A stretch of 64,000 nt of DNA from Brevibacillus sp051967035 (GCF_051967035.1 NZ_JBQCKK010000010.1:62001-126000); one strand, 5' to 3'; shown: positions 49,582-58,662, counted from the stretch's first letter. The notes: a model not told the origin generated them from the letters alone. Numbers and translations: made by a program.

Positions 49582-50499
49582 TCAAATCGCCTTGGCTTCC
49601 ATATAAAAAACAGATAAAAACTTTTTCACGCTGATCCGGCACTTCGTCGTTTTTTCCCCAGCCTCCAGCTCCTGCATCCGTTGGCGAATTTCCTGAAAAT
49701 CGAACAGGCGCGGGGCAAAATGCTCGAAGGTCGGGTTGGCGTAATCGGTCAGGCCGAGCGAGGACAGATGCGTAAACGCTTGCAGCACCATGCGGCGAAT
49801 GCGCTGCTCCATCGCGCGCACCTCTTTGGTCAGCGCCTGTTCATCGAGGTTGCCGTGCAGCTTGGTCAAAATTTGCGTGTACAGCTCCTTCAACTGCAAA
49901 TCGCGCAGCCTGTCCACTTCCCGCTCGTTCTGGGCAAGCCAGCCCATGATGATCAAAAGATCGTGCGCTCCCGCCTCGCTGGCAATCCCAAGCTGCAACA
50001 GCAACTGTCTCGCTTTTTGCGCGAGGCTCTCTGTGTCGGACGACTGGCTTTTCAGCCCGCTCGTCGGCTGCTCTTTTCCTTTGACATCGAGAATTTGCAG
50101 CGACCTGCGGATGGATTGCAACGAGGCCTCCAGCGTCAAGTAATCGGACACCCTCCTGAGCACAGATATGACTTCCAGGCGGTTGATCGGCTTTTGAATA
50201 AACGTATCAATCCCCTGCAAGTAAGCCTCCCCGATCATCTCCTTGTTCTCCACCTGGGAAACCATGATGAATCGGCCCGTGAACCCTTCCGCTTGCAGCT
50301 TCTTGATCGTCTGGATGCCGTCCAATCCCGGCATGAGCAGGTCGATCAGCACGACATCTACCCCGTACAGTTGGTCGATGGAGACGCTGCTGCCATCGCT
50401 GGCCTGTCCCACGATCTCGCCCAGGCCGCTGTCGGCAATAATGCGTTCCAGCATGCGGCGCACCACGGCGTCATCTTCAATCAAAAAGAAACGTATCAT
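49582..50499 (-). CDS. glnL: GlnL/YcbB-type response regulator
   Basis: This 305-residue protein starts at ATG 50499. The receiver domain (1-120) has FFLIEDDAVVRRMLERIIAD, the acceptor Asp in VDVVLIDLLMPGLDGIQTIK, and TFIQKPINRLEVISVLRRVS. The C-terminal half is the YcbB domain specific to this group (LLLQLGIASEAGAHDLLIIM, MEQRIRRMVLQAFTHLSSLG, then YANPTFEHFAPRLFDFQEIR). In B. subtilis GlnK-GlnL responds to glutamine and induces glutamine-use genes. Here it ends the operon that also encodes the glutamine ABC importer. Confidence 0.88.
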   Translation of the reverse strand: MIRFFLIEDDAVVRRMLERIIADSGLGEIVGQASDGSSVSIDQLYGVDVVLIDLLMPGLDGIQTIKKLQAEGFTGRFIMVSQVENKEMIGEAYLQGIDTFIQKPINRLEVISVLRRVSDYLTLEASLQSIRRSLQILDVKGKEQPTSGLKSQSSDTESLAQKARQLLLQLGIASEAGAHDLLIIMGWLAQNEREVDRLRDLQLKELYTQILTKLHGNLDEQALTKEVRAMEQRIRRMVLQAFTHLSSLGLTDYANPTFEHFAPRLFDFQEIRQRMQELEAGEKTTKCRISVKKFLSVFYMEAKAI

Positions 50500-50502
50500 C
50501 GG

Positions 50503-51771
50503 CTATCCCCCCTCCCCTCTCAGCAGTTGATCCGTGGGAATCCGCACTTCAAAATGAGTCCACGCCTCTCTGTCATGCAACATTTGCAACTGTCCCTGCA
50601 AACTCTGCACGATACCCCTGGCATGTGTCAGCCCAATGCCGGTGGACGCATTTCCTTTTTCATCATACTTGGTCGTATAGCCTGCTTCAAATACCCAGTC
50701 CCGTTCCTCCTGCGAAATCCCGGGTCCGCTGTCCAACACGGAAAAGACGATGTACCGCCCGTCCAATTGAACATTCAGTACAATGGTACCCGATTCGTCA
50801 ATCGCCTCTACTGCGTTGGCGACGATATTGTTCAACACAGACAGGAGCGCGTAGATCTGATTCGTCGACAAGCTGGCCTGACAGCTCCATGTAAACTGAA
50901 TCTGTTTTCCCAGCATGTCCGCATACTTCCGGTTGGCTCTCATGACCAGGTCGCACAGTTCGCCGATCGGCAGTTGGGAGGCAAGTCCTTCCTGATGAAT
51001 CAGTTTGGAGATGCCGGCGAGAATGCGCTGCGAATCTTTTTTCACCTCATGCACATTTTCGGCAATCGCCAGCGCCGTCGGGGATTCCGCATGCGCTGAG
51101 GTCAAGAGTCGCCTGTACAGCCGATAGCTCTCGCGCGTGATGTCTTCCAGCTGTGTCATCGACTTGCGCAAGTAAAACGCCTCTTCGTACAGCTCCGTAT
51201 TAATCATCCGCAGCCGCTCCAGCTCCTGCTGCCGCACCTCGCCGACCGCGCGAATTTGCCGAATCGAGACGCTGTTGTACAAACCGACGGCAAAGAAGCT
51301 GCGCAAAATCCCGAAGACCAGAAGCATGAAAAAACTTTGCCACGCAAGCGGCGGAAAGTCGGTAAAATGCTCGCGCACCCGCAGCTCGACCAGATTGGAC
51401 AAAAAGTCAATGGAAGCGCCGATCAGCCCCAGCTTCAGCGGAAACTCCAGGTAGTCTCGGGCTCGCAGCACACGGAACAAAATCGCGAAGCTGAAGTAGT
51501 AAAAGGCGGACGGCATGTGAACGGCCACGCTCTCAAGCAGCGTCCGGTACGCCATCAGTTGATCCAGTCCGACGCGAAAGAAGAAAATGAACGTCCCGGT
51601 CAAAAAGCCGGTCAAAATGACAGGCACAAACGAAAACCAGAGCAAGCCGAAAAAGAAAGCGGCAATCCCCAGCGAGAAACGAAACGATCCTCCGAGCGGA
51701 TTGACTTTCATCTCTCCGAAAAAAGCGGTCGCCAGCAGAATAATCATGAGGACCAACAAGCGCTCGCGCAT
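50503..51771 (-). CDS. glnK: GlnK/YcbA-type sensor histidine kinase
   Basis: Start ATG 51771 behind AAAAGGGGG gives 422 residues. The N-terminal half is a membrane sensor of about six helices (LLVLMIILLATAFFGEMKVN, FFFGLLWFSFVPVILTGFLT, AFYYFSFAILFRVLRARDYL). The phospho-acceptor region has NVHEVKKDSQRILAGISKLI (His in EVHEVKK-like position). The ATPase boxes are VLNNIVANAVEAIDESG, VLDSGPGISQEERDWVFEAG, and STGIGLTHARGIVQSLQG. It matches YcbA/GlnK of B. subtilis. glnL starts 3 bases after its stop. Confidence 0.85.
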   Translation of the reverse strand: MRERLLVLMIILLATAFFGEMKVNPLGGSFRFSLGIAAFFFGLLWFSFVPVILTGFLTGTFIFFFRVGLDQLMAYRTLLESVAVHMPSAFYYFSFAILFRVLRARDYLEFPLKLGLIGASIDFLSNLVELRVREHFTDFPPLAWQSFFMLLVFGILRSFFAVGLYNSVSIRQIRAVGEVRQQELERLRMINTELYEEAFYLRKSMTQLEDITRESYRLYRRLLTSAHAESPTALAIAENVHEVKKDSQRILAGISKLIHQEGLASQLPIGELCDLVMRANRKYADMLGKQIQFTWSCQASLSTNQIYALLSVLNNIVANAVEAIDESGTIVLNVQLDGRYIVFSVLDSGPGISQEERDWVFEAGYTTKYDEKGNASTGIGLTHARGIVQSLQGQLQMLHDREAWTHFEVRIPTDQLLRGEGG

Positions 51772-51850
51772 AGATGCCCCCTTTTGCACATAAAAAGATC
51801 TCCTATTCCTCATTTTACAAAGAACTGGAGATCGGAAAAGATGCTTTTCA

Positions 51851-52501
51851 TCAGGCATGTTTGTTTTCAAGACGTCTGGATACGATGGACAACGCGTAGT
51901 TGACCACAAAATACATGACCGCCACCAAGAGGAAAATCGGAATCACGTAGTTGACGTTGCGGCCATTGATGATCTGCGCATGGTTCATCAGCTCTGGCAG
52001 CGCAATGACGACGGCGAGCGAGGTGTCTTTCAGAAGCGAGATAAACTGGCTGACGATAGGCGGAACCATCCGTCTGAGCGCCTGTGGAAGCACGATGTGC
52101 CACAGCGTCTGCACGTAGGTAAGGCCGGAAGAACGTGCAGCCTCAATCTGCCCTTTTTCTACCGATTTCAACCCACTCCGCACAATCTCCGACAGCATCG
52201 CAGCCTCAAAGATGACCAGCGCCAGCACAGCGGCATAAAATTTGTCCAGCTTGATGCCGACCTCCGGCAAGGCAAAGTATGTGAAAAAAATAATCAACAA
52301 GAGCGGCAAGTTGCGGATCAGCTCGACGGCGGTAGCCAATACCTGCGAGACGACGGGGATTTTCGCGTAGCGAAGCACCCCTACGACGATGGCGATGGCA
52401 AAGCTGAACACGATGGATAAAAAGGCAACTTGCAAAGTAATCCAGAAACCTTCGAGCAGGAAGGCCAAATGACTGGGTGCGTATGCTCCGATAAAGTCCA
52501 T
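51851..52501 (-). CDS. glnP: Glutamine ABC transporter permease GlnP
   Basis: This 216-residue polar amino acid permease starts at ATG 52501. It has about five helices and the His/Glu/Gln/Arg-opine permease signature (FLLEGFWITLQVAFLSIVFS, ELIRNLPLLLIIFFTYFALP). The EAA loop is AARSSGLTYVQTLWHIVLPQ, which docks with GlnQ. With GlnM it forms the membrane channel of the importer. It follows glnM after 15 bases; glnK follows after 79 bases. Confidence 0.9.
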   Translation of the reverse strand: MDFIGAYAPSHLAFLLEGFWITLQVAFLSIVFSFAIAIVVGVLRYAKIPVVSQVLATAVELIRNLPLLLIIFFTYFALPEVGIKLDKFYAAVLALVIFEAAMLSEIVRSGLKSVEKGQIEAARSSGLTYVQTLWHIVLPQALRRMVPPIVSQFISLLKDTSLAVVIALPELMNHAQIINGRNVNYVIPIFLLVAVMYFVVNYALSIVSRRLENKHA

Positions 52502-52516
52502 GATGTCCCCTCCCCC

Positions 52517-53170
52517 TTAGCGGTTGCCCGCCAAGCGTCGCTCCAGATAGCCTACGAGCATGCTCAACGGAAGTGTCAGAATCAGATAAAAGACAGCGAC
52601 AAAAATGTACACGTCGAACGTCACAAACGTATCGGCGGAAACCAGGTCGCCGAAGTACATCAGATCAAGACCAGCGATGACGCCGAGCACCGAGGAGTTT
52701 TTCACCAGGTTGATAAACTGGTTGCCCATCGGCGGGATGACGACCTTGATCGCTTGCGGCAAGATGATGTAGCGCATCGCCTGGTTGTAGGTCAACCCCG
52801 AGGAACGGGCGGCTTCCATTTGCCCTTTGGGAATGGCTTGAATCCCGGCACGAATCGTCTCGGCGATAAAGGCAGCCGTATAGACGGTCAGTCCGAGCGT
52901 TCCCGCCACAAAGGGCGCGAGTACAATCCCGATCGCTGGCAGGCCGACAAAGAACAGGAAGACGACGAGAATCAGCGGAATATTGCGCACAAACTCCACA
53001 TAAGCCGTACCGATCCAGTTGAGCAGGCGAATCGGCGATATTCGAAAAATAGCGAGAAGCGTCCCTAAGGCAAGGCTCCCGACGAGTGCGAGCAAGCTGG
53101 CCTGCACGGTGTTCCAGAAGCCTTCGAGAAACATGTCCCAGTGCTCAAACAAGATGGAAAAATCGATCAT
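52517..53170 (-). CDS. glnM: Glutamine ABC transporter permease GlnM
   Basis: Start ATG 53170 gives 217 residues, with AGGGGG upstream at a long distance. It is a paralogue of the next gene: FLEGFWNTVQASLLALVGSL, VEFVRNIPLILVVFLFFVGL, and EAA loop AARSSGLTYNQAMRYIILPQ. Together GlnM and GlnP should form a heterodimeric permease, as in the B. subtilis GlnQHMP importer. Confidence 0.9.
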   Translation of the reverse strand: MIDFSILFEHWDMFLEGFWNTVQASLLALVGSLALGTLLAIFRISPIRLLNWIGTAYVEFVRNIPLILVVFLFFVGLPAIGIVLAPFVAGTLGLTVYTAAFIAETIRAGIQAIPKGQMEAARSSGLTYNQAMRYIILPQAIKVVIPPMGNQFINLVKNSSVLGVIAGLDLMYFGDLVSADTFVTFDVYIFVAVFYLILTLPLSMLVGYLERRLAGNR

Positions 53171-53253
53171 CTCTGTTGCGATCCCCCTAGTCGTAGGAAA
53201 ATAAGGGGATGAGCGGCAGAGTGAACCGCTCATCCGTCATGGAGTCGAACCGC

Positions 53254-54108
53254 TTATTTGGTTGGTTTTTCCCCGATCCATTTTTCATAAATCTTGTCGT
53301 ACTCACCGTTTTCCTTCATTTCTTTCAACACGTCGTTTACCGTTTTCACAAACTCGGCGTCGCCTTTTTTGATCGCGATTCCGTACGGCTCTTCGGTGAA
53401 GGTTTCTTCCGTTACGCGGTAGTTTGGATCTTGCTTCGCCATTCCGTACAACAGCGCGTTATCGGTCGTCAGCGCGTCACCTTGTCCAGCTTTGAGCGCC
53501 GTAAAGGCTTCCGCGTAGTTTTCAAATTCAAGCACTTCGACATCCGGTGCGCTCTCGCGAATGTTTTTCGCGGAGGTCGAGCCTTTTGCGGTCAGCACTT
53601 TCATGCCTTTTTGCAAGTCTTTCAGACTGTTAATCGGGCTGTCCTTTTTCACCAGCAAGGACTGGCCTGCCATGAAGTACACATCGGAGAAGTCTACTTC
53701 TTTTTTGCGTTCCTCGGTAATGGTCATTGTCGCGATAATCGCGTCGATCTCGCCGTTTTTCAGCATCGGGATGCGCGTTTTGGAGGTAACTTCCTTCAGC
53801 TCGATTTTGTTTTCGTCGCCGAGCACTTTTTTCGCAATCGCTTTGGCGATGTCGATGTCGAAGCCTTCTACGTTTCCTGTCGCCGGGTCTTTCAAACCGA
53901 ACAGGTTCAGGTCGTACTTCACGCCTACGACAAACTTGTCTCTTTCCTTGATTTTAGCCAATGTTCCGGTACCGGTTGCCGCCCCTGTCCCCGCAGCGCC
54001 TTCTGTGCCTCCTTCGGTCTTACCCCCGCCACAGCCTGCGAGTGCGGTAGCGCTAAGCATCAAAACAAGACCCATACCTGCGAGTTTTTTCCATACACTT
54101 TTCTTCAT
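53254..54108 (-). CDS. glnH: Glutamine ABC transporter substrate-binding lipoprotein
   Basis: This 284-residue lipoprotein starts at ATG 54108. Lipobox SATALAGCGGGK with Cys at 25, then a Gly/Thr/Ala-rich spacer (26-48). The SBP_bac_3 domain follows: FVVGVKYDLNLFGLKDPATG, VEGFDIDIAKAIAKKVLG, KTRIPMLKNGEIDAIIATMT, ITEERKKEVDFSDVYFMAGQ, and SPINSLKDLQKGMKVLTAKG. The GFDIDI and TRIP segments point to glutamine or glutamate as ligand. It lies between glnQ and glnM. Confidence 0.9.
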   Translation of the reverse strand: MKKSVWKKLAGMGLVLMLSATALAGCGGGKTEGGTEGAAGTGAATGTGTLAKIKERDKFVVGVKYDLNLFGLKDPATGNVEGFDIDIAKAIAKKVLGDENKIELKEVTSKTRIPMLKNGEIDAIIATMTITEERKKEVDFSDVYFMAGQSLLVKKDSPINSLKDLQKGMKVLTAKGSTSAKNIRESAPDVEVLEFENYAEAFTALKAGQGDALTTDNALLYGMAKQDPNYRVTEETFTEEPYGIAIKKGDAEFVKTVNDVLKEMKENGEYDKIYEKWIGEKPTK

Positions 54109-54152
54109 CTGAATGACCCCTCATCTCTTTTTTTATGGTTGAATGTAAATAT

Positions 54153-54881
54153 CTAGTGATTCAAAATCCGGCTCAGGAACAGGCGCGCACGCTCTTCCTG
54201 CGGATTTTCGAAAAATTCCTGCGGCGTAGCTTCTTCGAGAATTCTGCCCTGATCCATGAACACGATCCGGTCCGCCACCTCGCGGGCAAAGCCCATTTCG
54301 TGCGTGACGACGACCATCGTCATGCCTTCCTGCGCCAGCTTTTTCATGACGTCCAGCACTTCCCCGATCGTCTCGGGATCGAGCGCCGAGGTCGGCTCGT
54401 CAAACAGCATGATTTTCGGCCGCATGGCCAGTCCGCGCGCAATCGCGACACGCTGCTGCTGACCGCCGGAGAGCTGATTCGGAAATTTTTCCGCCTTTTC
54501 CGGAATTCCCACTTTTTCCAGGTAATAGAGGGCGGTTTCCTCCGCTTCCTTCTGCGATACGCCCAGCACCTTGATCGGCGCCAGCGTAATGTTTTCCAGC
54601 ACTGTTTTGTGCGGGTACAGATTAAAATGCTGGAACACCATGCCGATATTGCGGCGCAGCTTGTTGATGTCGGTGTTTTTGTCGTTTACTTTTATCCCGT
54701 CCACCAGCAATTCTCCGCTTGTAACCGCTTCCAATCGGTTGATACAGCGAACCAGCGTACTTTTTCCCGAACCAGACGGGCCAATGACGACGACAACTTC
54801 TCCCTGGTTGATATGCAGGTCGATGTTTTTCAGGACGTGAAAGCTCCCGTAATGTTTGTTCACTTGATGAAAACTAATCAA
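54153..54881 (-). CDS. glnQ: Glutamine ABC transporter ATP-binding protein
   Basis: This 242-residue ATPase starts at TTG 54881 with GGGGGGAT ahead. Walker A VVIGPSGSGKSTLVRCINRL, Q-loop IGMVFQHFNLYPHKTVLENI, signature FPNQLSGGQQQRVAIARGLA, Walker B KIMLFDEPTSALDPETIGEV, and H-loop MVVVTHEMGFAREVADRIVF. It is the first gene of glnQ-H-M-P-K-L. Upstream (54890-54990) is an AT-rich region that should hold the promoter and any GlnL site. Confidence 0.92.
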   Translation of the reverse strand: MISFHQVNKHYGSFHVLKNIDLHINQGEVVVVIGPSGSGKSTLVRCINRLEAVTSGELLVDGIKVNDKNTDINKLRRNIGMVFQHFNLYPHKTVLENITLAPIKVLGVSQKEAEETALYYLEKVGIPEKAEKFPNQLSGGQQQRVAIARGLAMRPKIMLFDEPTSALDPETIGEVLDVMKKLAQEGMTMVVVTHEMGFAREVADRIVFMDQGRILEEATPQEFFENPQEERARLFLSRILNH

Positions 54882-55111
54882 CCAGATCCCCCCTTGCTCT
54901 CTGTCATAGTTTGTATCGTAATTGACGAACTACTCGAATCTACAGAAAAATACAAAGTGTTTTATTTTTCTTTATCATTTTTCTACACAGCTAGACGAAA
55001 AACGGGAGGCTCGATGGGGCACAGGGGCATGAAAAACAAACAGCCAGCCGCTCCTTGCCGTTTGGCCTGGAGACGACTGGCATCATTTTCCTGAAAAAAG
55101 AACGGCTGCTC

Positions 55112-55394
55112 CTACTGCCGCAAGCGATTGACCCAGAAGCCGCCCTTGAGATTTTGAGGCTCAAAGGAGACGACAAAGGCTTTTGGCGCCATTTCGTGGA
55201 TCAGCTGCCACAGTTTTTTTTCGTTGCTGCGTTTGGTCAATGGCGAGTCCTTTCAAATAGACGAATACTTCCACCATCGCCAACAGCGAAGCCAGCAATC
55301 GGTAACCTTTAATCACCATCAACAGTCGCAGCGTGAAGCACGACACGTACAAAATGTTGATCCCGATGATGATCCACACAAACTCGAAGCCCAT
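55112..55394 (-). pseudogene. UPF0316/DUF2179 membrane protein gene with internal deletion
   Basis: From ATG 55394 (GGGGCGGGGAG ahead) the frame reads the N-terminal helices of the family: MGFEFVWIIIGINILYVSCF, TLRLLMVIKGYRLLASLLAM and VEVFVYLKGLAI. It then leaves the family and ends early. A neighbouring frame supplies the family C-terminus, TKRSNEKKLWQLIHEMAPKA, FVVSFEPQNLKGGFWVNRLR, ending at TAG 55112. Intact members have about 170-190 residues; here the middle, including the rest of the helical domain and most of DUF2179, is gone and the joint is out of frame. Confidence 0.75.
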
Positions 55395-55428
55395 TGCTCC
55401 CCGCCCCCTTATCAACATTGGAACATGG

Positions 55429-55466
55429 AGCTAAAAGGACGGGTGCGATGACCCGTCCTTTTAGCT
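55429..55466. terminator. Terminator of the DUF3817 gene
   Basis: AGCTAAAAGGACGGG pairs with CCCGTCCTTTTAGCT around an 8-base loop. The stem includes the DUF3817 stop codon. On the minus strand the right arm supplies TTTTAGCT. Confidence 0.8.
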
Positions 55467-55772
55467 GTAAACGCTGTTGTTCGATTGTTCTTTTTTCAGT
55501 CGCGCATCCAGCACGAAGTTCCCGAATGGCAAGAGTGAAGCGAGAAAGGCTCCGATCACCTTGAGAATGGACCATCTGTCTTTCCAGGTAACATGAGCCA
55601 GTGCCAAAAGGTAAAGGACAAAAAACAGCCCATGCAGCGATCCGACGATTTTTACTGCGGCCGGAAAATCGAGCCAATACTTGAGCGGCATGGCAATCAA
55701 GAGCAATACCAGATACGAGATTCCTTCGATAATGCCGATGACGCGAAAACGTCCGAGTGCAGTCTTCATCAT
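55461..55772 (-). CDS. DUF3817 family membrane protein
   Basis: This 103-residue protein starts at ATG 55772. It has three helices and the DUF3817 pattern: RFRVIGIIEGISYLVLLLIA, MPLKYWLDFPAAVKIVGSLH and GLFFVLYLLALAHVTWKDRW. The family is common in Bacillota and Actinobacteria and has no known activity. It lies alone between the UPF0316 remnant and the drug exporter. Confidence 0.88.
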   Translation of the reverse strand: MMKTALGRFRVIGIIEGISYLVLLLIAMPLKYWLDFPAAVKIVGSLHGLFFVLYLLALAHVTWKDRWSILKVIGAFLASLLPFGNFVLDARLKKEQSNNSVYS

Positions 55773-55926
55773 ATGCAGCTACCATCCTTGCCTGTCATTA
55801 TCATCATTATAAAGGATAAACGATCGAAAGAACGGGAACCATTCATTGTTCATAATAAATTCAAAACTAGCGAAGCCCGTTCGAGCACAAGACCGTACAA
55901 CCCCATGCCCCTCGATTACCTGGTCT

Positions 55927-57441
55927 TCAGGATTGGGGTGCGGGGCGTTTTTTGCCCCCGCCGAGCACGCTCTCGTTCCCCATCAGCGCAATACAGATCA
56001 CTGCGAGAACGGCAGGAATGAGCGCCCACATAAACGTGTGGGCAATCGAGGAAGCGAGAATATCCGTGATCGTCTCCAGCACAGGAGCCGGAATCGCCGC
56101 TCGTGCTTCCGGCGTCAATATCGCCCGCGGGTCCGTAATCGCACCCGCTGCCCCTTGCCCTGAAAAGGCTGCCGCCATGCCGTTTTCAAACTGGTTGCGT
56201 TGCAGGATACCGAACACGGTAATCCCCAGCGTCATCCCGAGCGAGCGGGAAAACGAGTTAGTTGAGCTGGCCGAGCCTCTCTGCCGCATGTCGAAGCCGT
56301 GAATCGCCGACATCCCTAACACGGAAAAGGAAAAGCCGACGCCAAAGCCTGTCAGAATCATGTAGACGGTGACAGTCGAACGGGCCACGTCTGGCGACAA
56401 TGTACTGAGCAGAAAAATCCCCGGTACGAAAAAGACAGCGGACAACAGCATAATGTTGCGGAAACTCGTCTTCGTCGTAAGAAATCCGCCCAGCTGACTT
56501 CCGCATACAGAAGCGAGCATCATCGGCGTCAAGAGCAGGCCGGAATGGGAGGCAGACCCGCCGTACACGCCTTGAATGAAGATCGGCAAGTAGACCGTCG
56601 TAATGATAAAAGCCGCGCCGTACAAGAGAGCGACCGCATTGGTCGTCGCAAACAGCCTCTGTCGAAACATCGCAAACGAAATAATCGGTTCGGACGCTTT
56701 CTTTTCCACAAACAAAAAAATGACGAACAGCAGCAAAAAGGCCGCGAACAGTCCTGTAATCTGCACGGAGTCCCAGGCGTACTGATTGCCGCCAAGCTCC
56801 AGCGCAAACATCAGGCTGACAACCGCTCCCACAAGCGTGATCGCTCCCCACCAGTCGATGCTCTGCTTGCGATGCTCCAGCGACTCCCTGTAGTACACGG
56901 CGATCAACCAGAGCGACAACGCCCCGATCGGCACATTGATGTAAAAAATCCAGTGCCAGCTGGCATATTCCGTAATATACGCGCCGAGCAACGGCCCCAG
57001 TACGCTGGACGTGCCGAAAACCGCCCCGAACAGCCCCGTCATTTTCCCGCGCTTTTCCGGCGGAAACACATCAAAAATGATCGTGAAGGCAATCGGCATC
57101 AAAGCGCCGCCACCAATCCCCTGAATCGCCCGATACATGCTCAGCTCCACAATACTGCTGGCCGTTCCGCACAAAATCGAGCCTGCTAAAAAAACGATCA
57201 GGCCGAAGACGTAAAACCGCTTGCGTCCGTACATGTCGGACAGCTTTCCGAAGATGGGCATCCCGGCCATCGTCGCAACCATGTAGGCGGACGTCACCCA
57301 GACGAATTTGTCCATGCCGCCCATCTCGCCCACGATCGTCGCCATGGCTGTCGCCACGATCGTGTTGTCCATCGACGCCATCAACAGCCCCAGCATAAGC
57401 GATGCGACGACAAAATTTACCTTGCTTTCTTTGGCAATCAT
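55927..57441 (-). CDS. DHA2 (EmrB/QacA) multidrug efflux transporter
   Basis: This 504-residue MFS protein starts at ATG 57441 behind GGGGAGGA. It has about 14 helices, the DHA2 number. Motif D1/C-like start ASLMLGLLMASMDNTIVATA; MFS motif A GKLSDMYGRKRFYVFGL; motif B RAIQGIGGGALMPIAFTII; motif C FGTSSVLGPLLGAYITEYAS. It should export drugs or other amphiphiles using the proton gradient. No regulator gene lies directly beside it. The C-terminal extension (ITDPRAILTPEARAAIP) is typical of the family. Confidence 0.92.
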   Translation of the reverse strand: MIAKESKVNFVVASLMLGLLMASMDNTIVATAMATIVGEMGGMDKFVWVTSAYMVATMAGMPIFGKLSDMYGRKRFYVFGLIVFLAGSILCGTASSIVELSMYRAIQGIGGGALMPIAFTIIFDVFPPEKRGKMTGLFGAVFGTSSVLGPLLGAYITEYASWHWIFYINVPIGALSLWLIAVYYRESLEHRKQSIDWWGAITLVGAVVSLMFALELGGNQYAWDSVQITGLFAAFLLLFVIFLFVEKKASEPIISFAMFRQRLFATTNAVALLYGAAFIITTVYLPIFIQGVYGGSASHSGLLLTPMMLASVCGSQLGGFLTTKTSFRNIMLLSAVFFVPGIFLLSTLSPDVARSTVTVYMILTGFGVGFSFSVLGMSAIHGFDMRQRGSASSTNSFSRSLGMTLGITVFGILQRNQFENGMAAAFSGQGAAGAITDPRAILTPEARAAIPAPVLETITDILASSIAHTFMWALIPAVLAVICIALMGNESVLGGGKKRPAPQS

Positions 57442-57570
57442 TGCCGTTATCCTCCCCATCCGTCAATTCAAACGATACTAGCGAGCATCGTCCCATCGGA
57501 CCCAGGCCAAAGCAGAGGGCCGGAAGTTTTTTCGCAACCGCCATCCCGTCTTTGCTTGGCGGGCCCTGTC

Positions 57571-57605
57571 CAAAAAAGCACCTTCTCCGTGAAAAGAGAA
57601 GGTGC
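57571..57605 (-). terminator. Terminator of the FAD oxidoreductase gene
   Basis: GCACCTTCTC pairs with GAGAAGGTGC, followed on the minus strand by six T. It lies 12 bases after the stop. Confidence 0.9.
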
Positions 57606-57617
57606 ATGGACATCTAC

Positions 57618-58187
57618 TCAGTTTGTTTTCAGCACATCGTGATCGACGTAACGCTCGCCATTCAGTTCGCTAATGACGTTAATCGCGACTTTGGCCCCGT
57701 CACCAGCGGTAATGATTGTATGTACGCTCACCCCTGCGCACGTGCCTGCCGCCCAGATGCCTTCGATGTTCGTTTTTCCTTGTGCGTCAACGTCTACCAC
57801 CGTCTTGATGCGCGGCTCGGTGCCATCCTTCGTCTTGACGCCGATCTCTTCCGCGAGCGCTACTACCGCGCCTGTCGCCAGAATGACATGCTTCGCTTCG
57901 AACGAGCCTTTTTCTGCTGTTTCGACGACCAAGCCCTGCTCGGTTTTCCTCACGTTCGTTACCTGGTCTTCTACCAGCTCGGCCCCGAATTTGGCAGCCT
58001 GCTTTTTCCCTGTCTCAATCAGGTCAGGACCCGAGATTTCCATGATGCCATAATGGTTTTCCAGCCACGCGCGCTTGGTCATGCTCTTGTCGTTGTCAAT
58101 CAGCAGCGTCTTTTTCCCTGCTTTCGCAGCAAACAAGGCTGCGCTCCCACCCGCTGGACCTGCTCCTACAATGACGATATCAAACAA
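57618..58187 (-). CDS. Small FAD-dependent oxidoreductase (thioredoxin-reductase-like)
   Basis: The start at TTG 58187, with AAAGGGGAG ahead, gives 189 residues. It begins with the FAD-binding strand FDIVIVGAGPAGGSAALFAA and ends with the second FAD motif GIWAAGTCAGVSVHTIITAG, then DGAKVAINVISELNG. The middle, where TrxR-type proteins carry an NAD(P)H domain and a CxxC redox pair, is very short (HVILATGAVVALAEEIGV), and no CxxC is present. It therefore looks like a natural single-FAD-domain member whose partner is unknown. Confidence 0.8.
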   Translation of the reverse strand: MFDIVIVGAGPAGGSAALFAAKAGKKTLLIDNDKSMTKRAWLENHYGIMEISGPDLIETGKKQAAKFGAELVEDQVTNVRKTEQGLVVETAEKGSFEAKHVILATGAVVALAEEIGVKTKDGTEPRIKTVVDVDAQGKTNIEGIWAAGTCAGVSVHTIITAGDGAKVAINVISELNGERYVDHDVLKTN

Positions 58188-58343
58188 AGAAATCTCCCCT
58201 TTCCAAAATCCGTTACACAACATAATTATATACTTTGTTTTGAAAAAGAAAAGGGCTTGGGAAGCAGCGGAGCAAGAAAAAGGCGCGAAACAAGCAGCTG
58301 ATCGCTTGTCTCACGCCTTTGTTTTTATTCACCAGGCCCGTGC

Positions 58344-58661
58344 CTAGTATTTGTTGAACATCATGATCCAGATCGAACCCGCGATGATCGTAAACACGAT
58401 CACAATCCCCAGAATCAATGTCTGTACATTGTAGCGCGGCTTTTCTCCCTCACGAATGTGCATGAAGAAGAACAATTGGACAACGAATTGCAAGATGGCC
58501 ATCACCAGGATCGTAATGACGAGAGCCGTTTTTTCCATCATCTGGTTCATAACCAGCACCAGCGGGATAATGGTCAGCACAATCGAGAGGATGAAGCCGA
58601 TCACGTACGACTTCAGCGACCCGTGATTGTGATGATCGCCGTGATTGTGATGTTGTGTCAT
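58344..58661 (-). CDS. qoxD: Cytochrome aa3 quinol oxidase subunit IV
   Basis: This 105-residue protein starts at ATG 58661, one base after the qoxC stop. It has three helices of the CyoD/QoxD type (SYVIGFILSIVLTIIPLVLV, ALVITILVMAILQFVVQLFF, FMHIREGEKPRYNVQTLILG). Its first 14 residues are His-rich (TQHHNHGDHHNHGS). It helps assemble the proton-pumping oxidase and ends the qox operon. Confidence 0.9.
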   Translation of the reverse strand: MTQHHNHGDHHNHGSLKSYVIGFILSIVLTIIPLVLVMNQMMEKTALVITILVMAILQFVVQLFFFMHIREGEKPRYNVQTLILGIVIVFTIIAGSIWIMMFNKY

Positions 58662-58662
58662 C

